Origin: a virus
DNA: 58,956 nt
IMG/VR virus record: IMGVR_UViG_3300034073_000667
Span: 1 to 58,956 of that record
Reading direction: 5' to 3' (one strand)
Shown: in pieces, positions 17,245 to 25,922 of the stretch
How the letters are laid out: every line of letters starts with the position of its first letter
Numbering within the stretch: position 1 is the first letter of the stretch
Translations under genes and position numbers: made by a program
Notes under the pieces: generated by a model
The model's database searches: none
Told to the model about the DNA's origin: nothing
What the model saw: the letters and a program-made list of their open reading frames with translations, nothing else

Positions 17245-17954
17245 AGCTGACCGACACGCTCAAGGCTGACATCCTGGCGCACGCGCAGGCCGAGGATCCC
17301 CGCGAGTGCTGCGGCCTGATCCATGTGGTCAAAGGCCGGCGCCGCTACTACCCGTGCCGCAACATCGCCGCTACACCGGATGAGCATTTCGTCTTGGATC
17401 CGACCGACTACGCAACAGCCGAAGACCTGGGCGAGATCGTGGCCGTGGTCCATAGCCATCCGGTAACGCAGCCAGTGCCATCAGCAGCGGATCAGATCGG
17501 CTGCAATAACAGCGGCCTGCCGTGGGTGATCGTCAATCCAAAAACCGAAGCCTGGGGCGGCTGCGAGCCTGTAGCGTTTGAGCTGCCCTACGTCGGCCGT
17601 GAGTTTGTGTTCGGTGTGGTGGACTGCTATGCCCTAGTGCGGGACTGGTATAAACGCGAGTGGAGCTTGATGCTGGCAGATTTTGAGCGGCGTGATCGGT
17701 TCTGGGAGCGCGGCGAGAACCTGTACCTTGACGGCTATCGCTCGCAGGGGTTCAGGCCGGTGCCATTTGAGGAGTTGCAATACGGCGACGCGATCCTGAT
17801 GCAACTGTTGGCAGACCTGCCCAACCATGCTGCGGTCTACTTGGGCGACCAGCAAATCCTGCATCATGTGCAAGGGCGACTCAGTAGCCGCGACGTGTTT
17901 GGCGGTTACTATGTCAAGAGCACTGCCCTGGTCTTGCGGCATGAAAGTCGTTAA
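17241..17954 (+). CDS. Tail tip protease/hydrolase gpK-like (JAMM plus NlpC/P60)
   Basis: 237 residues with two enzyme domains, as in lambda gpK. The N-terminal JAMM/MPN+ metalloprotease has E22, H71, H73, S81 and D84 (HxHx7Sx2D). The C-terminal NlpC/P60 peptidase has C129 (VVDCYALV), H196 (NHAAVYLG) and a possible third residue at H208/H209. The NlpC domain probably helps the tail cross peptidoglycan, and the JAMM domain is thought to act in tail-tip processing. It overlaps gpI by 14 bases. The last 127 bases to 17942 recur exactly at the window end. Confidence 0.9.
   Translation: MKLTDTLKADILAHAQAEDPRECCGLIHVVKGRRRYYPCRNIAATPDEHFVLDPTDYATAEDLGEIVAVVHSHPVTQPVPSAADQIGCNNSGLPWVIVNPKTEAWGGCEPVAFELPYVGREFVFGVVDCYALVRDWYKREWSLMLADFERRDRFWERGENLYLDGYRSQGFRPVPFEELQYGDAILMQLLADLPNHAAVYLGDQQILHHVQGRLSSRDVFGGYYVKSTALVLRHESR
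17816..17942 (+). repeat. 127-bp exact repeat, internal copy
   Basis: This stretch of gpK is base-for-base identical to 58830-58956, the final 127 bases of the window; the preceding base differs (A17815 against G58829). Offset 41,014. See the findings for its meaning as an assembly overlap that closes a circle. Confidence 0.95.
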
Positions 17955-18591
17955 GGTCTACGGCGCACTCCGCAAGCGACTCGGCCAGTGCCGGTTCGAG
18001 TTCGAGGTGGACACGCCCGCACAGGCGATCAAAGCGCTGTGTGTCAATTTTCCGGGTTTGGACAAGTGGCTGATCGATTCTGAGCAGACCGGAATGGGCT
18101 TCCGCGTTACCGTCGGCAAGGAGCGCATCACGCCCGAGGATGCCAGCGTGGCCGTGTTGCCATGGTCTGAGCGGGATGTGTTCAGCATTGCGCCTGTGAT
18201 GACCGGCGCTGGGCAGGGATTCGGACAGGTGTTGGCTGGGATTGGTTTAGTGGCGCTGGCGATCATTGCTGGTCCTGCTGCTGGCGGCTTTCTTGGATTG
18301 GGCGCCCAGGCTTTTGCAGGCGCTGGTTTTGTTTTGGGTGGTGCCGCTGCTACCGCAATTGGCGGCATTGGCGCGGCACTGGTGCTCGGCGGCGTCGCTC
18401 AGATGCTGTCCCCGCAGCCGGACATCTCAGCCCTGCAGCGCGGCAAGGAAGCCGCACGTCTGGAATCGTTCAGCTTCAGCGGCATTGTTAATACCAGCCA
18501 GCAGGGGATGCCGGTGCCGATTGTCTATGGCCGGGCTTTTGTCGGTTCGGCTGTCCTGTCTAGTGGCCTTGACGTGGCACAACTGAAATGA
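17941..18591 (+). CDS. Tail assembly protein gpI-like
   Basis: 216 residues from the ATG at 17941. Residues ~1-85 form a beta-grasp-like domain (MKVVKVYGALRKRLGQCRFE). Gly/Ala-rich hydrophobic segments that could be membrane-active occupy ~90-165. The end (QQGMPVPIVYGRAFVGSAVL) is typical of gpI. In lambda gpI is required for tail-tip assembly but may be absent from the finished tail. The ATG overlaps the gpK end, and the stop overlaps the ATG of gpJ (ATGA). Only one copy is present in the window. Confidence 0.88.
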   Translation: MKVVKVYGALRKRLGQCRFEFEVDTPAQAIKALCVNFPGLDKWLIDSEQTGMGFRVTVGKERITPEDASVAVLPWSERDVFSIAPVMTGAGQGFGQVLAGIGLVALAIIAGPAAGGFLGLGAQAFAGAGFVLGGAAATAIGGIGAALVLGGVAQMLSPQPDISALQRGKEAARLESFSFSGIVNTSQQGMPVPIVYGRAFVGSAVLSSGLDVAQLK

Positions 18592-21500
18592 CAATGATTC
18601 AAGGTGCCAGCACAGGCGGCGGTTGCTTTCTTGGGCACACGATGGTGCGAACGCCTGACGGCGAACGTCGCATTGATGAGTTGCAGGTAGGCGATCAAGT
18701 CCTGAGTTTTGACGACAAGGGCGAGCTGCATACGGCAACAATTCTGAAGGTGCATGAGCACCCGAACGAGTGCGTCGTGCGTTATCAGCTTTGGGGAGGC
18801 GCCTTGCTGGATGCCACGCCAAACCACTGGGTGTTGAACCAGTTCAATGCTTTCGTTCCAATCGGGAGCCTTGGCAGTGATGACTGTCTGGTGGATGAGA
18901 ATAACCACTTGCGCCCAATTATCAACCGCGAAGACATAGGCACTGGCACTGTCTACAACTTGACCGTTAAAGGGCACCATACGTTTATCGCTGGTGGCAT
19001 CCGCGTTCATAACGCTGGTCTGGGTGTTGGCGCTATCCAGGGTGCTAGCACTGGCGGCGGCGGAAAGGGTGGCGGCGGCACAACTCACATCCCCTCAGAG
19101 GTTGATGACAGCCTGCAGTCGGTTCAATTTGCCAGCGTCCTCGACCTGATCAGCGAAGGCGAGATCGATGGCATTGAGGGCGGTGTGCAGGGCATCTACC
19201 TGGATGGCACGCCAGTCCAGAGCAGCGGCGGAATTGACAATTTCACGGGTTACACCGTCATCACCCGCACTGGCACGCAGGTTCAGAGCTACATCCCTAA
19301 CACCAACGGGATCGAATCAGAGCAGGCTGTGAACGTCGAGATCACGGCTGCTGCATCCGTCACCCGGCAGATCACTGATTCAGACGTTGATCGCGCTCGC
19401 ATTACGGTGCAGGTGCCAGCGCTGCAGATCATCGAGGATGACGGCGACATCGTTGGTCATAGCGTCAGCATCCGCTGCAGTGTGCAATACAACGGCGGCG
19501 GCTACACGACCGTTTTCGAGGACACGATCAGCGGCAAGACAACCAACGCCTATCAGCGCGACTACATCATCAGCCTGACCGGAGCATTTCCGGTTGACAT
19601 CCGCATGGAGCGGATCAGCGCTGATGAATCCAGTGCTCGTCGGCAAAATCGCACATTCTGGTTCAGCTACACCGAGATCATTGACGAGAAGTTCAGGTAT
19701 CCAAACAGCGCACTGGCCTTCCTGCGCTTCGACAGCCGCCAGTTCAAAGGCATCCCAGCCCGCAAGTACCTGGTGCGTGGCATCAAGGTGCAACTGCCAA
19801 GCAATGCCACGGTCGACACGACCACATACCTCGGCCGCGTTACCTACAGCGGCGTTTGGGATGGCACCTTCGGTGCTGCTACCTGGACCAACGACCCGGC
19901 ATGGTGCCTGTGGGATCTGCTGACGAACACCCGATACGGTGCAAGCATCCCGGCCAGCAGCCTGGATCGTTACGACTTCTACGCGATCAGCCAGTACTGC
20001 AACGAGCTGGTCAGCGACGGACGCGGCGGCCTAGAGCCACGGTTCAGTTGCAACATGCTGATCAACAGCAGGGACGAGGTTTACAACGTCATCCAGGAGT
20101 TCGTCGCCCTGTTCCGTGGTATTGCCTACTACGGCGCCGGCGCCATGGTAGTGCTGCAGGACAAGCCATCAGATCCGCAATACCTGTTGACCCCAGCCAA
20201 CGTGGTCGAGGGATTGTTTAACTACAGCGGTTCATCGCAGAAGGCACGGCACACGACTGCCACTGTTGCTTATCAGGATTATGACAACCTGGGCGAAGTG
20301 TCTTATGAGTATGTCGAGGATGCATCAGCCGTTGCCAAGTACGGCATCATCAACAAGGACATCAAGGCAGTCGGCTGCTACTCACAAGGGCAGGCGCACC
20401 GTGCTGGCAAGTGGGCGCTGCTGTCCGAGCAGAATCTAACCGAGACCGTCACTTTCTCAGTGTCGATCGACTCGGGCATCGTGCTGCGGCCTGGCATGGT
20501 GATCGACGTGGCCGATCCGGTCAAGGCTGGCAGCAGGCGCGGCGGCCGCATCGCAGCAGCCACAACCACAACCGTCACGCTGGACGACGCCACCGGCATC
20601 ACGCTCGGCACATCGCCCACGATCAGCGTCTTGCTGCCCACCGGCCTAGTCGAGACCCGCAGCGTCAGCACCCTGACTGCTGGTGTGATCACGGTCACGA
20701 GCGCGTTCAGCGAAGCGCCCAACCCCGAGAGCATCTGGGTCCTGCAGAACACCAGCCTGCAGACGCAGCAGTTCCGTGTCGTCAGTGTGGCTGAGGCCGA
20801 GGACGGCATCTACGGCGTGACTGCGCTGGCCTACAACAGCAGCATCTATGCCTCGATCGAGTCAGACATCAAGCTGCAGACACGAGACATCTCCAACCTG
20901 TCAGCTCTGCCTGCGTCGCCCACCGGCCTGACTGGCACGGAGCACCTGTACACCGACGGCCAGAACGTCCGCACCGCATTTGAGCTGAGCTGGGTACCGC
21001 CGACGCAATTGGTGCAGTCCTACCGGGTGATCTACCGGCTCGGCAACAACAACTGGTCGCAGATCGAGACCAATAGCCCCAGCACCCGCATCGAGGGCTT
21101 AGACGCTGGCACGCTGCAAGTCCGCGTCCAGTCGATCAACAGCCTCGGTGGTGTCAGTAATCCAGCTACAGCTACTTTCAACCTGATCGGCAAGACTGAG
21201 CCGCCTGGCAACGTCCAAAACCTGACGATCGAACCGATCAGCGCCAACAGCGCCCGCCTGCGGTGGGATGCCACGGTTGACCTGGACGTGCGTGTTGCTG
21301 GCCGTGTTCACATTCGCCACACCAACCGGACCAATGGCACCGGCACCTGGAGCAACAGCGTTGACTTAATCCCTGCAGTCGCCGGCTACAGCACCGAAGC
21401 CATCGTGCCGCTTGTCGAAGGCGAGATCCTAGTCAAGTTCGAGGATGACGGTGGCCGTCAGAGTCCGACCGAGGCGAGCGTGATCGTTGACTTCCCGGAT

Positions 21501-22322
21501 GCGCTCGGCAATCTGCTGGTGCAAAGCCGCCGAGAAGATGCAGACTCGCCGCCATTTCAAGGCAACAAAACAGATGTCTTTTACGACGAGGACTATGACG
21601 CGCTAACGCTTGACGGCAGCGACGAGCTAGATGATGTGCTTGATCTTGATTTGATCCCTGTGTTTGATCACATGGGACCAATCACCGGCTCTGGCACATA
21701 TGAGTTCCTTAATACCTTGGATTTGGGTGCGGTTTACGCATTGGACCTGTCACGGTTCTTTGTCACAAGCGGCTTCTATCCGAGTGATTTGATGGATAGC
21801 CGTACCGGCCTGGTCGATAGCTGGTCGGATTGGGATGGTGCCATTGTGGACAAGGTGAACAGCAAGCTGTACCTGAGACGCACTAACGACGATCCATCTG
21901 GGACGCCGACCTGGGCAAGCTGGCAGGAGTTCGTCAATGGCACGTTCTTGGGACGTGGCTTCCAGTTCAAAGCTGAGCTGATCAGCAACGACTCAGCGCA
22001 GAACATCCTGATCGATCAGCTCGGCTACGAAGCCACCTTCCAGCGCAGGACAGAGCAGTCGGTCGGTGCTGTCACCAGCGGCGCTGGCACCTACTCAGTG
22101 GCATTCGACAAAGCCTTCTTCACCGGCACTGCACTGCTTGGCGGCCTGAGCAGTAGCCTGCCCAGCATCGGCATCGTCGCGCAGAACATGGCGACAGGCG
22201 ATTACTTCAACGTGACCAACGTCACGAGCACCGGCTTTGACGTGACGTTCAGAAACAGCGCGGGCACTGCCGTCAGCAGGGATTTCCTATGGACTGCAGT
22301 GGGATTTGGCAAGGGCGCTTAA
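18588..22322 (+). CDS. Tail tip host-specificity protein gpJ-like with N-terminal Hint domain
   Basis: 1244 residues. After a Hint domain (residues 13-142, separate entry) and a Gly-rich linker, residue ~165 onward follows lambda gpJ closely: LDLISEGEIDGIEGG, NRTFWFSYTEIIDEKFRYPN, GVWDGTFG, WCLWDLLTNTRYG and QAHRAGKWALLSEQ. These form the hub and baseplate-like domains that bind the host receptor. Two fibronectin-III-like domains lie at ~785-970. The C-terminal third is unlike lambda and probably receptor-specific. An in-frame ATG at 18594 is an alternative start. The gene follows gpI with ATGA overlap. It likely serves both late modules. Confidence 0.9.
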   Translation: MTMIQGASTGGGCFLGHTMVRTPDGERRIDELQVGDQVLSFDDKGELHTATILKVHEHPNECVVRYQLWGGALLDATPNHWVLNQFNAFVPIGSLGSDDCLVDENNHLRPIINREDIGTGTVYNLTVKGHHTFIAGGIRVHNAGLGVGAIQGASTGGGGKGGGGTTHIPSEVDDSLQSVQFASVLDLISEGEIDGIEGGVQGIYLDGTPVQSSGGIDNFTGYTVITRTGTQVQSYIPNTNGIESEQAVNVEITAAASVTRQITDSDVDRARITVQVPALQIIEDDGDIVGHSVSIRCSVQYNGGGYTTVFEDTISGKTTNAYQRDYIISLTGAFPVDIRMERISADESSARRQNRTFWFSYTEIIDEKFRYPNSALAFLRFDSRQFKGIPARKYLVRGIKVQLPSNATVDTTTYLGRVTYSGVWDGTFGAATWTNDPAWCLWDLLTNTRYGASIPASSLDRYDFYAISQYCNELVSDGRGGLEPRFSCNMLINSRDEVYNVIQEFVALFRGIAYYGAGAMVVLQDKPSDPQYLLTPANVVEGLFNYSGSSQKARHTTATVAYQDYDNLGEVSYEYVEDASAVAKYGIINKDIKAVGCYSQGQAHRAGKWALLSEQNLTETVTFSVSIDSGIVLRPGMVIDVADPVKAGSRRGGRIAAATTTTVTLDDATGITLGTSPTISVLLPTGLVETRSVSTLTAGVITVTSAFSEAPNPESIWVLQNTSLQTQQFRVVSVAEAEDGIYGVTALAYNSSIYASIESDIKLQTRDISNLSALPASPTGLTGTEHLYTDGQNVRTAFELSWVPPTQLVQSYRVIYRLGNNNWSQIETNSPSTRIEGLDAGTLQVRVQSINSLGGVSNPATATFNLIGKTEPPGNVQNLTIEPISANSARLRWDATVDLDVRVAGRVHIRHTNRTNGTGTWSNSVDLIPAVAGYSTEAIVPLVEGEILVKFEDDGGRQSPTEASVIVDFPDALGNLLVQSRREDADSPPFQGNKTDVFYDEDYDALTLDGSDELDDVLDLDLIPVFDHMGPITGSGTYEFLNTLDLGAVYALDLSRFFVTSGFYPSDLMDSRTGLVDSWSDWDGAIVDKVNSKLYLRRTNDDPSGTPTWASWQEFVNGTFLGRGFQFKAELISNDSAQNILIDQLGYEATFQRRTEQSVGAVTSGAGTYSVAFDKAFFTGTALLGGLSSSLPSIGIVAQNMATGDYFNVTNVTSTGFDVTFRNSAGTAVSRDFLWTAVGFGKGA
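18594..18623 (+). repeat. Left flank repeat of Hint insertion
   Basis: Encodes MIQGASTGGG (residues 3-12 of the gpJ-like protein). The same nine residues IQGASTGGG recur directly after the Hint domain at 19032-19061 (residues 149-158). The codons are partly different, so this is an old or maintained duplication flanking the domain. Confidence 0.8.
18624..19013 (+). other. Hint (bacterial intein-like) domain within gpJ-like protein
   Basis: 130 residues, C13 to N142. Block A is CFLGHTMVRTPDGERRIDEL, followed by QVGDQVLSFD. The block-B-like motif is ATPNHW with T77 and H80. Blocks F/G are VYNLTVKGHHTFIAGG and end in VHN. There is no homing-endonuclease insert. The residue after the final Asn is Ala, not Cys/Ser/Thr, so classic class-1 splicing is not expected. 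This is the pattern of bacterial intein-like domains that self-cleave at one or both ends. Confidence 0.88.
19032..19061 (+). repeat. Right flank repeat of Hint insertion
   Basis: Encodes AIQGASTGGG, matching the left flank at 18594-18623 in nine residues. It is followed by a Gly/Lys linker that leads into the gpJ body. Confidence 0.8.
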
Positions 22323-22345
22323 ACTGGTAGCAAAGTGGCCTAGCT

Positions 22346-24109
22346 ATGGCTCAACACGATTACGTCATCGCTAACGGCACTGGTGCAGCCGTCCGATCTG
22401 ACCTGAACAATGCGCTGGCGGCGATCGTCAGCCAGAACAGCGGCGCCACTGCACCGACCACGACCTACGCCTACATGCCCTGGGCGGATACCGGCAGCAG
22501 CCCGCCGGTGTTCAAGATCCGAAACGCCGCCAACAACGGCTGGATCACGCTTTACCAGCTCGACGGCGAGTGGAGCACTATTGCCCTGGAGAACGGAACG
22601 GCTGGGGCGCCGTCCATTTACTTCAAAGACAGCGGCACCGATACCGGCATCTACAGCCCTGGCACTGACCAGGTTGCCATCAGCACGGGCGGCACCAGCA
22701 GGCTGACCATTGACGCCAGCGGCAACGTCAACATCGACAGCAATACGCTGTACGTTGATGCTTCGAATAATCGAGTAGGTCTGGGGACTAGCAGCGTTGG
22801 CTCGCTATTGCACTTGAAGCAAGACATTGCCGAGTCTGCAACACTCAACGCAGCCGGAAGTCATCTTCAAATCAACTCAGGTTCAGGATCTGGTACAAAC
22901 TATAGATCCACCATATTCTTTGCACCGCTAAATAGTTCCGGCAACGGAAGCCCTGCCGCCATATCTGCAATTGCTAGCGGCAACACCAATTCATCACTTG
23001 GATTCTATACAAATCCAGCCAATGACTACAGCGGCATTCCTGATCTAAGGATGCTTATTGACTCCTCGGGCAACGTAGGGATTGGCACTACGAGTCCTAG
23101 CGCAACACTTCACGTTGTTGGCGATGCGCTCTTTACTAATGCCAGCCCCATCATCAACTTGCCAGGCAGTGCAGTGAATCAAACTGCCAAGCTTAGAAAC
23201 GCCAACGGCGGTAGTAGTGTTTTGCAGCTTGAGTCTGCGTCACTAGTTTTTGCTAATGATTCTTCTATAGAACGCGCCCGCATCGACAGCTCGGGACGCC
23301 TGTTAGTTGGCACGTCTTCTGACTCTCAAACAAGCACTCTTGTCTTGAAAGGTAACAGTGCTGGAGTTGCCAACGCTGGAACATTGCGGATTGAAAGAGG
23401 TCAAGGTGCCGGAAACATTACGTCCAGCAATATAGAACTAGGCACCATTGCGCTCGGTGGTTCTGCTATTCCTAGCGCACTTGTCCAAGCATATAGCGAT
23501 GGAAATTGGACCGCTGGGACATCTTATCCAACTCGTCTAGTGTTCTCCGTTACTGCTGATGGTTCGGCATCACCAACTGAAGCCATGCGTATCAATAACG
23601 CAGGCGAGCTTCTGGTTGGCTACACATCAGACAACGGTGCCTACAAGCTCCAAGTCAACAGTCAGATCTTTGCCACCAGTGCCACCATCGCCACTTCTGA
23701 TGGTCGGTATAAAGAAAACGTTGCTACACTCGGCGGATGCTTGGATCTCGTCAAGGCCCTGCGTCCGGTTAGCTTCACCTGGAAACCCCAAGAGGACATC
23801 ACTCGTATTGATGACGAAGGCAATGAAGTGTTGGTGCGTGAGGGGCATAACTTTCCCGAAGGCATTCAAGTTGGCTTTATCGCTCAAGAAGTGCAAGAGG
23901 TTCTGGCAGATAAACCTTGGATGAGTAGTGTCATCAAGGAAAACGTCCGCCCTGTTGTCAAGGACAACGAGGGCAATGAGTTGGCGCCAGAGGAACAGTT
24001 CTACGGCATTGCCGAGGGGAATCTGATCGCTGTGCTGACCAACGCTTTACAGGAAGCTGTTACCGAGATCGAAAGTCTCAAGGCTCGTTTAGACGCGGCA
24101 AACCTCTGA
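22346..24109 (+). CDS. Tail fibre with C-terminal S74 intramolecular chaperone
   Basis: 587 residues. The N-terminal ~75 residues (MAQHDYVIANGTGAAVRSDL...) look like a virion-attachment domain. The middle consists of beta-rich repeats of the type IDSSGNVGIGTTSP and RIDSSGRLLVGTSS, typical of trimeric fibres. The C-terminal ~135 residues are a Peptidase_S74 chaperone: SDGRYKENV with predicted cleavage Ser451, then GFIAQEVQEVL and a final coiled coil (ALQEAVTEIESLKARLDA). The chaperone trimerises the fibre and then cuts itself off. It is encoded 24 bases after the gpJ-like gene. Confidence 0.9.
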   Translation: MAQHDYVIANGTGAAVRSDLNNALAAIVSQNSGATAPTTTYAYMPWADTGSSPPVFKIRNAANNGWITLYQLDGEWSTIALENGTAGAPSIYFKDSGTDTGIYSPGTDQVAISTGGTSRLTIDASGNVNIDSNTLYVDASNNRVGLGTSSVGSLLHLKQDIAESATLNAAGSHLQINSGSGSGTNYRSTIFFAPLNSSGNGSPAAISAIASGNTNSSLGFYTNPANDYSGIPDLRMLIDSSGNVGIGTTSPSATLHVVGDALFTNASPIINLPGSAVNQTAKLRNANGGSSVLQLESASLVFANDSSIERARIDSSGRLLVGTSSDSQTSTLVLKGNSAGVANAGTLRIERGQGAGNITSSNIELGTIALGGSAIPSALVQAYSDGNWTAGTSYPTRLVFSVTADGSASPTEAMRINNAGELLVGYTSDNGAYKLQVNSQIFATSATIATSDGRYKENVATLGGCLDLVKALRPVSFTWKPQEDITRIDDEGNEVLVREGHNFPEGIQVGFIAQEVQEVLADKPWMSSVIKENVRPVVKDNEGNELAPEEQFYGIAEGNLIAVLTNALQEAVTEIESLKARLDAANL

Positions 24110-24187
24110 GTCCTACTCACATCGAGGTCTGGCTCAACTATCTGGAATCTCCGAATGGCTGGGCTTGACGCCGTGTGGTAGTGTGTT

Positions 24188-24216
24188 GGGGCAGCGGTGC
24201 GTCAACACCCTGCCCC
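24188..24216 (+). other. RNA stem-loop ahead of accessory gene
   Basis: GGGGCAG (24188-24194) pairs with CTGCCCC (24210-24216), and GGTG (24196-24199) with CACC (24206-24209), giving about 11 paired bases with one bulge and a 6-base loop. There is no T-run, so it is not a standard terminator. It ends 22 bases before the ATG at 24239 and may act on the leader of that mRNA. A TTGACG lies just upstream (about 24165) but no well-spaced -10 box is evident. Confidence 0.45.
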
Positions 24217-24238
24217 TGGCCACGATCCCCTGGAGACC

Positions 24239-24598
24239 ATGACCCAAGAAGACTACAGGCATCCCATTGCCCCGCCGCCGGAGCTGGTGCGTCAATGGAT
24301 GGAGCGTACCGAGTACGACGAGCACACATGGTTTTACGAGAGCTACATAGCGGAGCAAGCCGCCCAATGGGGCGCAGACCAAGAGCTGGAGGCGTGCCTA
24401 AGGCTGGTTGAGATTGACGCAGGTGAGGATGCTTATGACTTTGCTCGCTACATCCGCGCCGCTCGCCGCCCCGAGCCTAAGCAGCCGAGCTTGAAGGAAC
24501 AGGCGCTGCTGGCCATTGACACCGCTGTCGCTGATGATCGTTTGTCAGCAGATGTTGCCAACGTTGTCCGCCGCGCACTGGAGCAGCTCGATGACTGA
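24239..24598 (+). CDS. Small accessory protein, cyanophage type
   Basis: 119 residues from MTQEDYRHP at 24239. The layout is an acidic N-terminus, EQAAQWGADQELEACLRL in the middle, and KQPSLKEQALLAIDTA ... VVRRALEQLDD at the end. I associate this layout with small proteins of Synechococcus phages, from memory and unchecked. Helical and soluble. No function can be assigned. It overlaps the next gene by 8 bases. Confidence 0.7.
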   Translation: MTQEDYRHPIAPPPELVRQWMERTEYDEHTWFYESYIAEQAAQWGADQELEACLRLVEIDAGEDAYDFARYIRAARRPEPKQPSLKEQALLAIDTAVADDRLSADVANVVRRALEQLDD

Positions 24599-24860
24599 CT
24601 TTCGTGCGCTGTGCGCTGAGCTTGTTGACGAACTTGAAGACTGGATTGCTTACGGCGATTATGGCGACTGCGCCGATGCACATGCGGTTGTAGACCGCGC
24701 CCGCGCCGCCCTGGCCCAGCCCGAGCCGCAGGGGCCGACGCTTGCCGAGGTAGATGATCTGTGCGCAGAGCACAGCTTTATGTACGACGGTGGTGACGAA
24801 GGGCTGGAGTGCGTACATGCTCTAATCGTTGACGCCCTCGCTCTCTGGGGGTGCCAATGA
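24591..24860 (+). CDS. Small hypothetical protein
   Basis: 89 residues beginning MTDFRALCAELVDELEDW, acidic and helical. The ending shares the style of its neighbours. ATG overlaps the end of the preceding gene and its own end overlaps the next start by 4 bases, so the three genes 24239-25096 form one translationally coupled unit. Function unknown. Confidence 0.65.
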   Translation: MTDFRALCAELVDELEDWIAYGDYGDCADAHAVVDRARAALAQPEPQGPTLAEVDDLCAEHSFMYDGGDEGLECVHALIVDALALWGCQ

Positions 24861-25096
24861 CTGACCGCACCCTTTCTCCCGCCGCCCAAGCGGTGTTGAC
24901 TGCCGTTATGCAGTACGAGATCAACCCTGAGTGTTGCTCACGGGAGATTGCCGCCGCCGCCCTGCGAGTTGCTGCAGATCAGGTATTAGCTGCTCAGTGG
25001 GAAGGACGAATACAACCCGATGCAGCGCACAGTCTCGGCATCAATTGGACCCGCGATGCGCTGCACGCCATCGCTGCCGAGCTTGAAGCCCAGTAG
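24857..25096 (+). CDS. Small hypothetical protein, cyanophage type
   Basis: 79 residues beginning MTDRTLSPAAQAVLTAVM and ending in a helix DALHAIAAELEAQ. The start MTDRTLSPAAQAV and the RVAADQVL core recur, as I recall, in small proteins from Synechococcus phages. Last gene of the coupled trio. Function unknown. Confidence 0.65.
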   Translation: MTDRTLSPAAQAVLTAVMQYEINPECCSREIAAAALRVAADQVLAAQWEGRIQPDAAHSLGINWTRDALHAIAAELEAQ

Positions 25097-25114
25097 CCAT
25101 TCCCACTAAAAATC

Positions 25115-25289
25115 ATGACCACAAAATGGTACTGCGTCGTGCCCCACACACCCTGGGCTAAAGACGGAAAAGTCTTTTTATCCAACGACGAAGACAGTTT
25201 CTACACCCAAGAGTTCCAAAAACCGCGAAGAGCTGGAAGCTTTTATCCAGCAGTTGCGTGCCGCCGCTGATGAGGCGTGGCCAAGCTGA
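25115..25289 (+). pseudogene. Small gene broken by a one-base frameshift
   Basis: From ATG 25115 the frame reads MTTKWYCVVPHTPWAKDGKV ... SFYTQEFQ, then turns to Pro/Arg-rich text and stops early. From the five-A run at 25218-25222 another frame continues NREELEAFIQQLRAAADEAW to TGA 25287-25289, which looks like a normal helical end. Removing one A joins them into a ~57-residue protein. It could be a sequencing error in the homopolymer, a genuine null, or a +1 recoding site. Confidence 0.6.
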
Positions 25290-25343
25290 GTAGTCACCTT
25301 CACTAGACACCCGTCCTACACTTACACAGTCACCCACCGACCC

Positions 25344-25667
25344 ATGTCCGACACCACCTTTACCTGGGCCATCGCCAACCTGGAGCGCGAGACCAGCGAC
25401 GGCTTCGTTTTCACCGTCCACTACACCGTCAATGCCGCCGACGGCACCTACACCAGCGGCGCATACGGCAGCCTCGGCCTGGAACGCCCCGAGGATGACA
25501 TGGTGCCGTTTGCCGAGCTGACCGAAGAAATGGTCATCGGCTGGGTCAAGGATGCCTTTGGTGCCGAGAAAGTCACCGAAATCGAAGCCGCCCTGCAGGC
25601 GCAGCTCGACGAGCAGCACCATCCAAGCAAGGCCAGCGGGATGCCATGGCAGCAGGCGCTAACCTGA
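25344..25667 (+). CDS. Small conserved phage protein (DUF7936-like)
   Basis: 107 residues. The pattern TFTWAIANLERETSDGFVFT ... VNAADGTYTSGAYGS ... VPFAELTEEMVIGWVKDAFG resembles a family of small beta-rich phage proteins that I recall as DUF7936. The name is from memory. The late helix (EIEAALQAQLDEQ) and C-terminal PW fit too. Function unknown. It lies before the lysis genes. Confidence 0.6.
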   Translation: MSDTTFTWAIANLERETSDGFVFTVHYTVNAADGTYTSGAYGSLGLERPEDDMVPFAELTEEMVIGWVKDAFGAEKVTEIEAALQAQLDEQHHPSKASGMPWQQALT

Positions 25668-25671
25668 GTGC

Positions 25672-25920
25672 ATGATCGAGCTGGTCGCTGCTGTTGCTGG
25701 GGCATCCATCAGCGTGGCTGCGATGGGTGCCATGGGGTTCAGCCGTCGCAATGACGAGGCCCGTGATGCAGTGATCCGGCTCACCGCTGCAGTGGAGCAC
25801 ATCGCCACGCAACTGGAGGTGCTCCACGGCGACATCCGCAGCGATCGTCAGGAAACGTTCAAGCGGTTGAATGGCGTCGAGCAGCGGGTGGCTACGCTAG
25901 AGGCACGCCCACACCGTTAG
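25672..25920 (+). CDS. Small membrane-anchored coiled-coil protein
   Basis: 82 residues: one hydrophobic segment at 2-22 (IELVAAVAGASISVAAMGAM), then a charged helix predicted as coiled coil (VEHIATQLEVLHGDIRSD, VEQRVATLEAR). It lies just upstream of a second tiny membrane protein and the endolysin, so a holin- or spanin-like role in lysis is possible, but no family is recognised. Confidence 0.6.
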   Translation: MIELVAAVAGASISVAAMGAMGFSRRNDEARDAVIRLTAAVEHIATQLEVLHGDIRSDRQETFKRLNGVEQRVATLEARPHR

Positions 25921-25922
25921 TC

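Noticed and set aside
18588-22322. Classical intein with homing endonuclease in gpJ
   Set aside because: The domain is only 130 residues with no LAGLIDADG or HNH insert, and the residue after the final Asn is Ala rather than Cys, Ser or Thr.
24150-24190. Promoter at TTGACG upstream of 24239
   Set aside because: The -35-like box is present but the nearest -10-like TAGTGT is only about 8 bases away, which is not a workable spacing.
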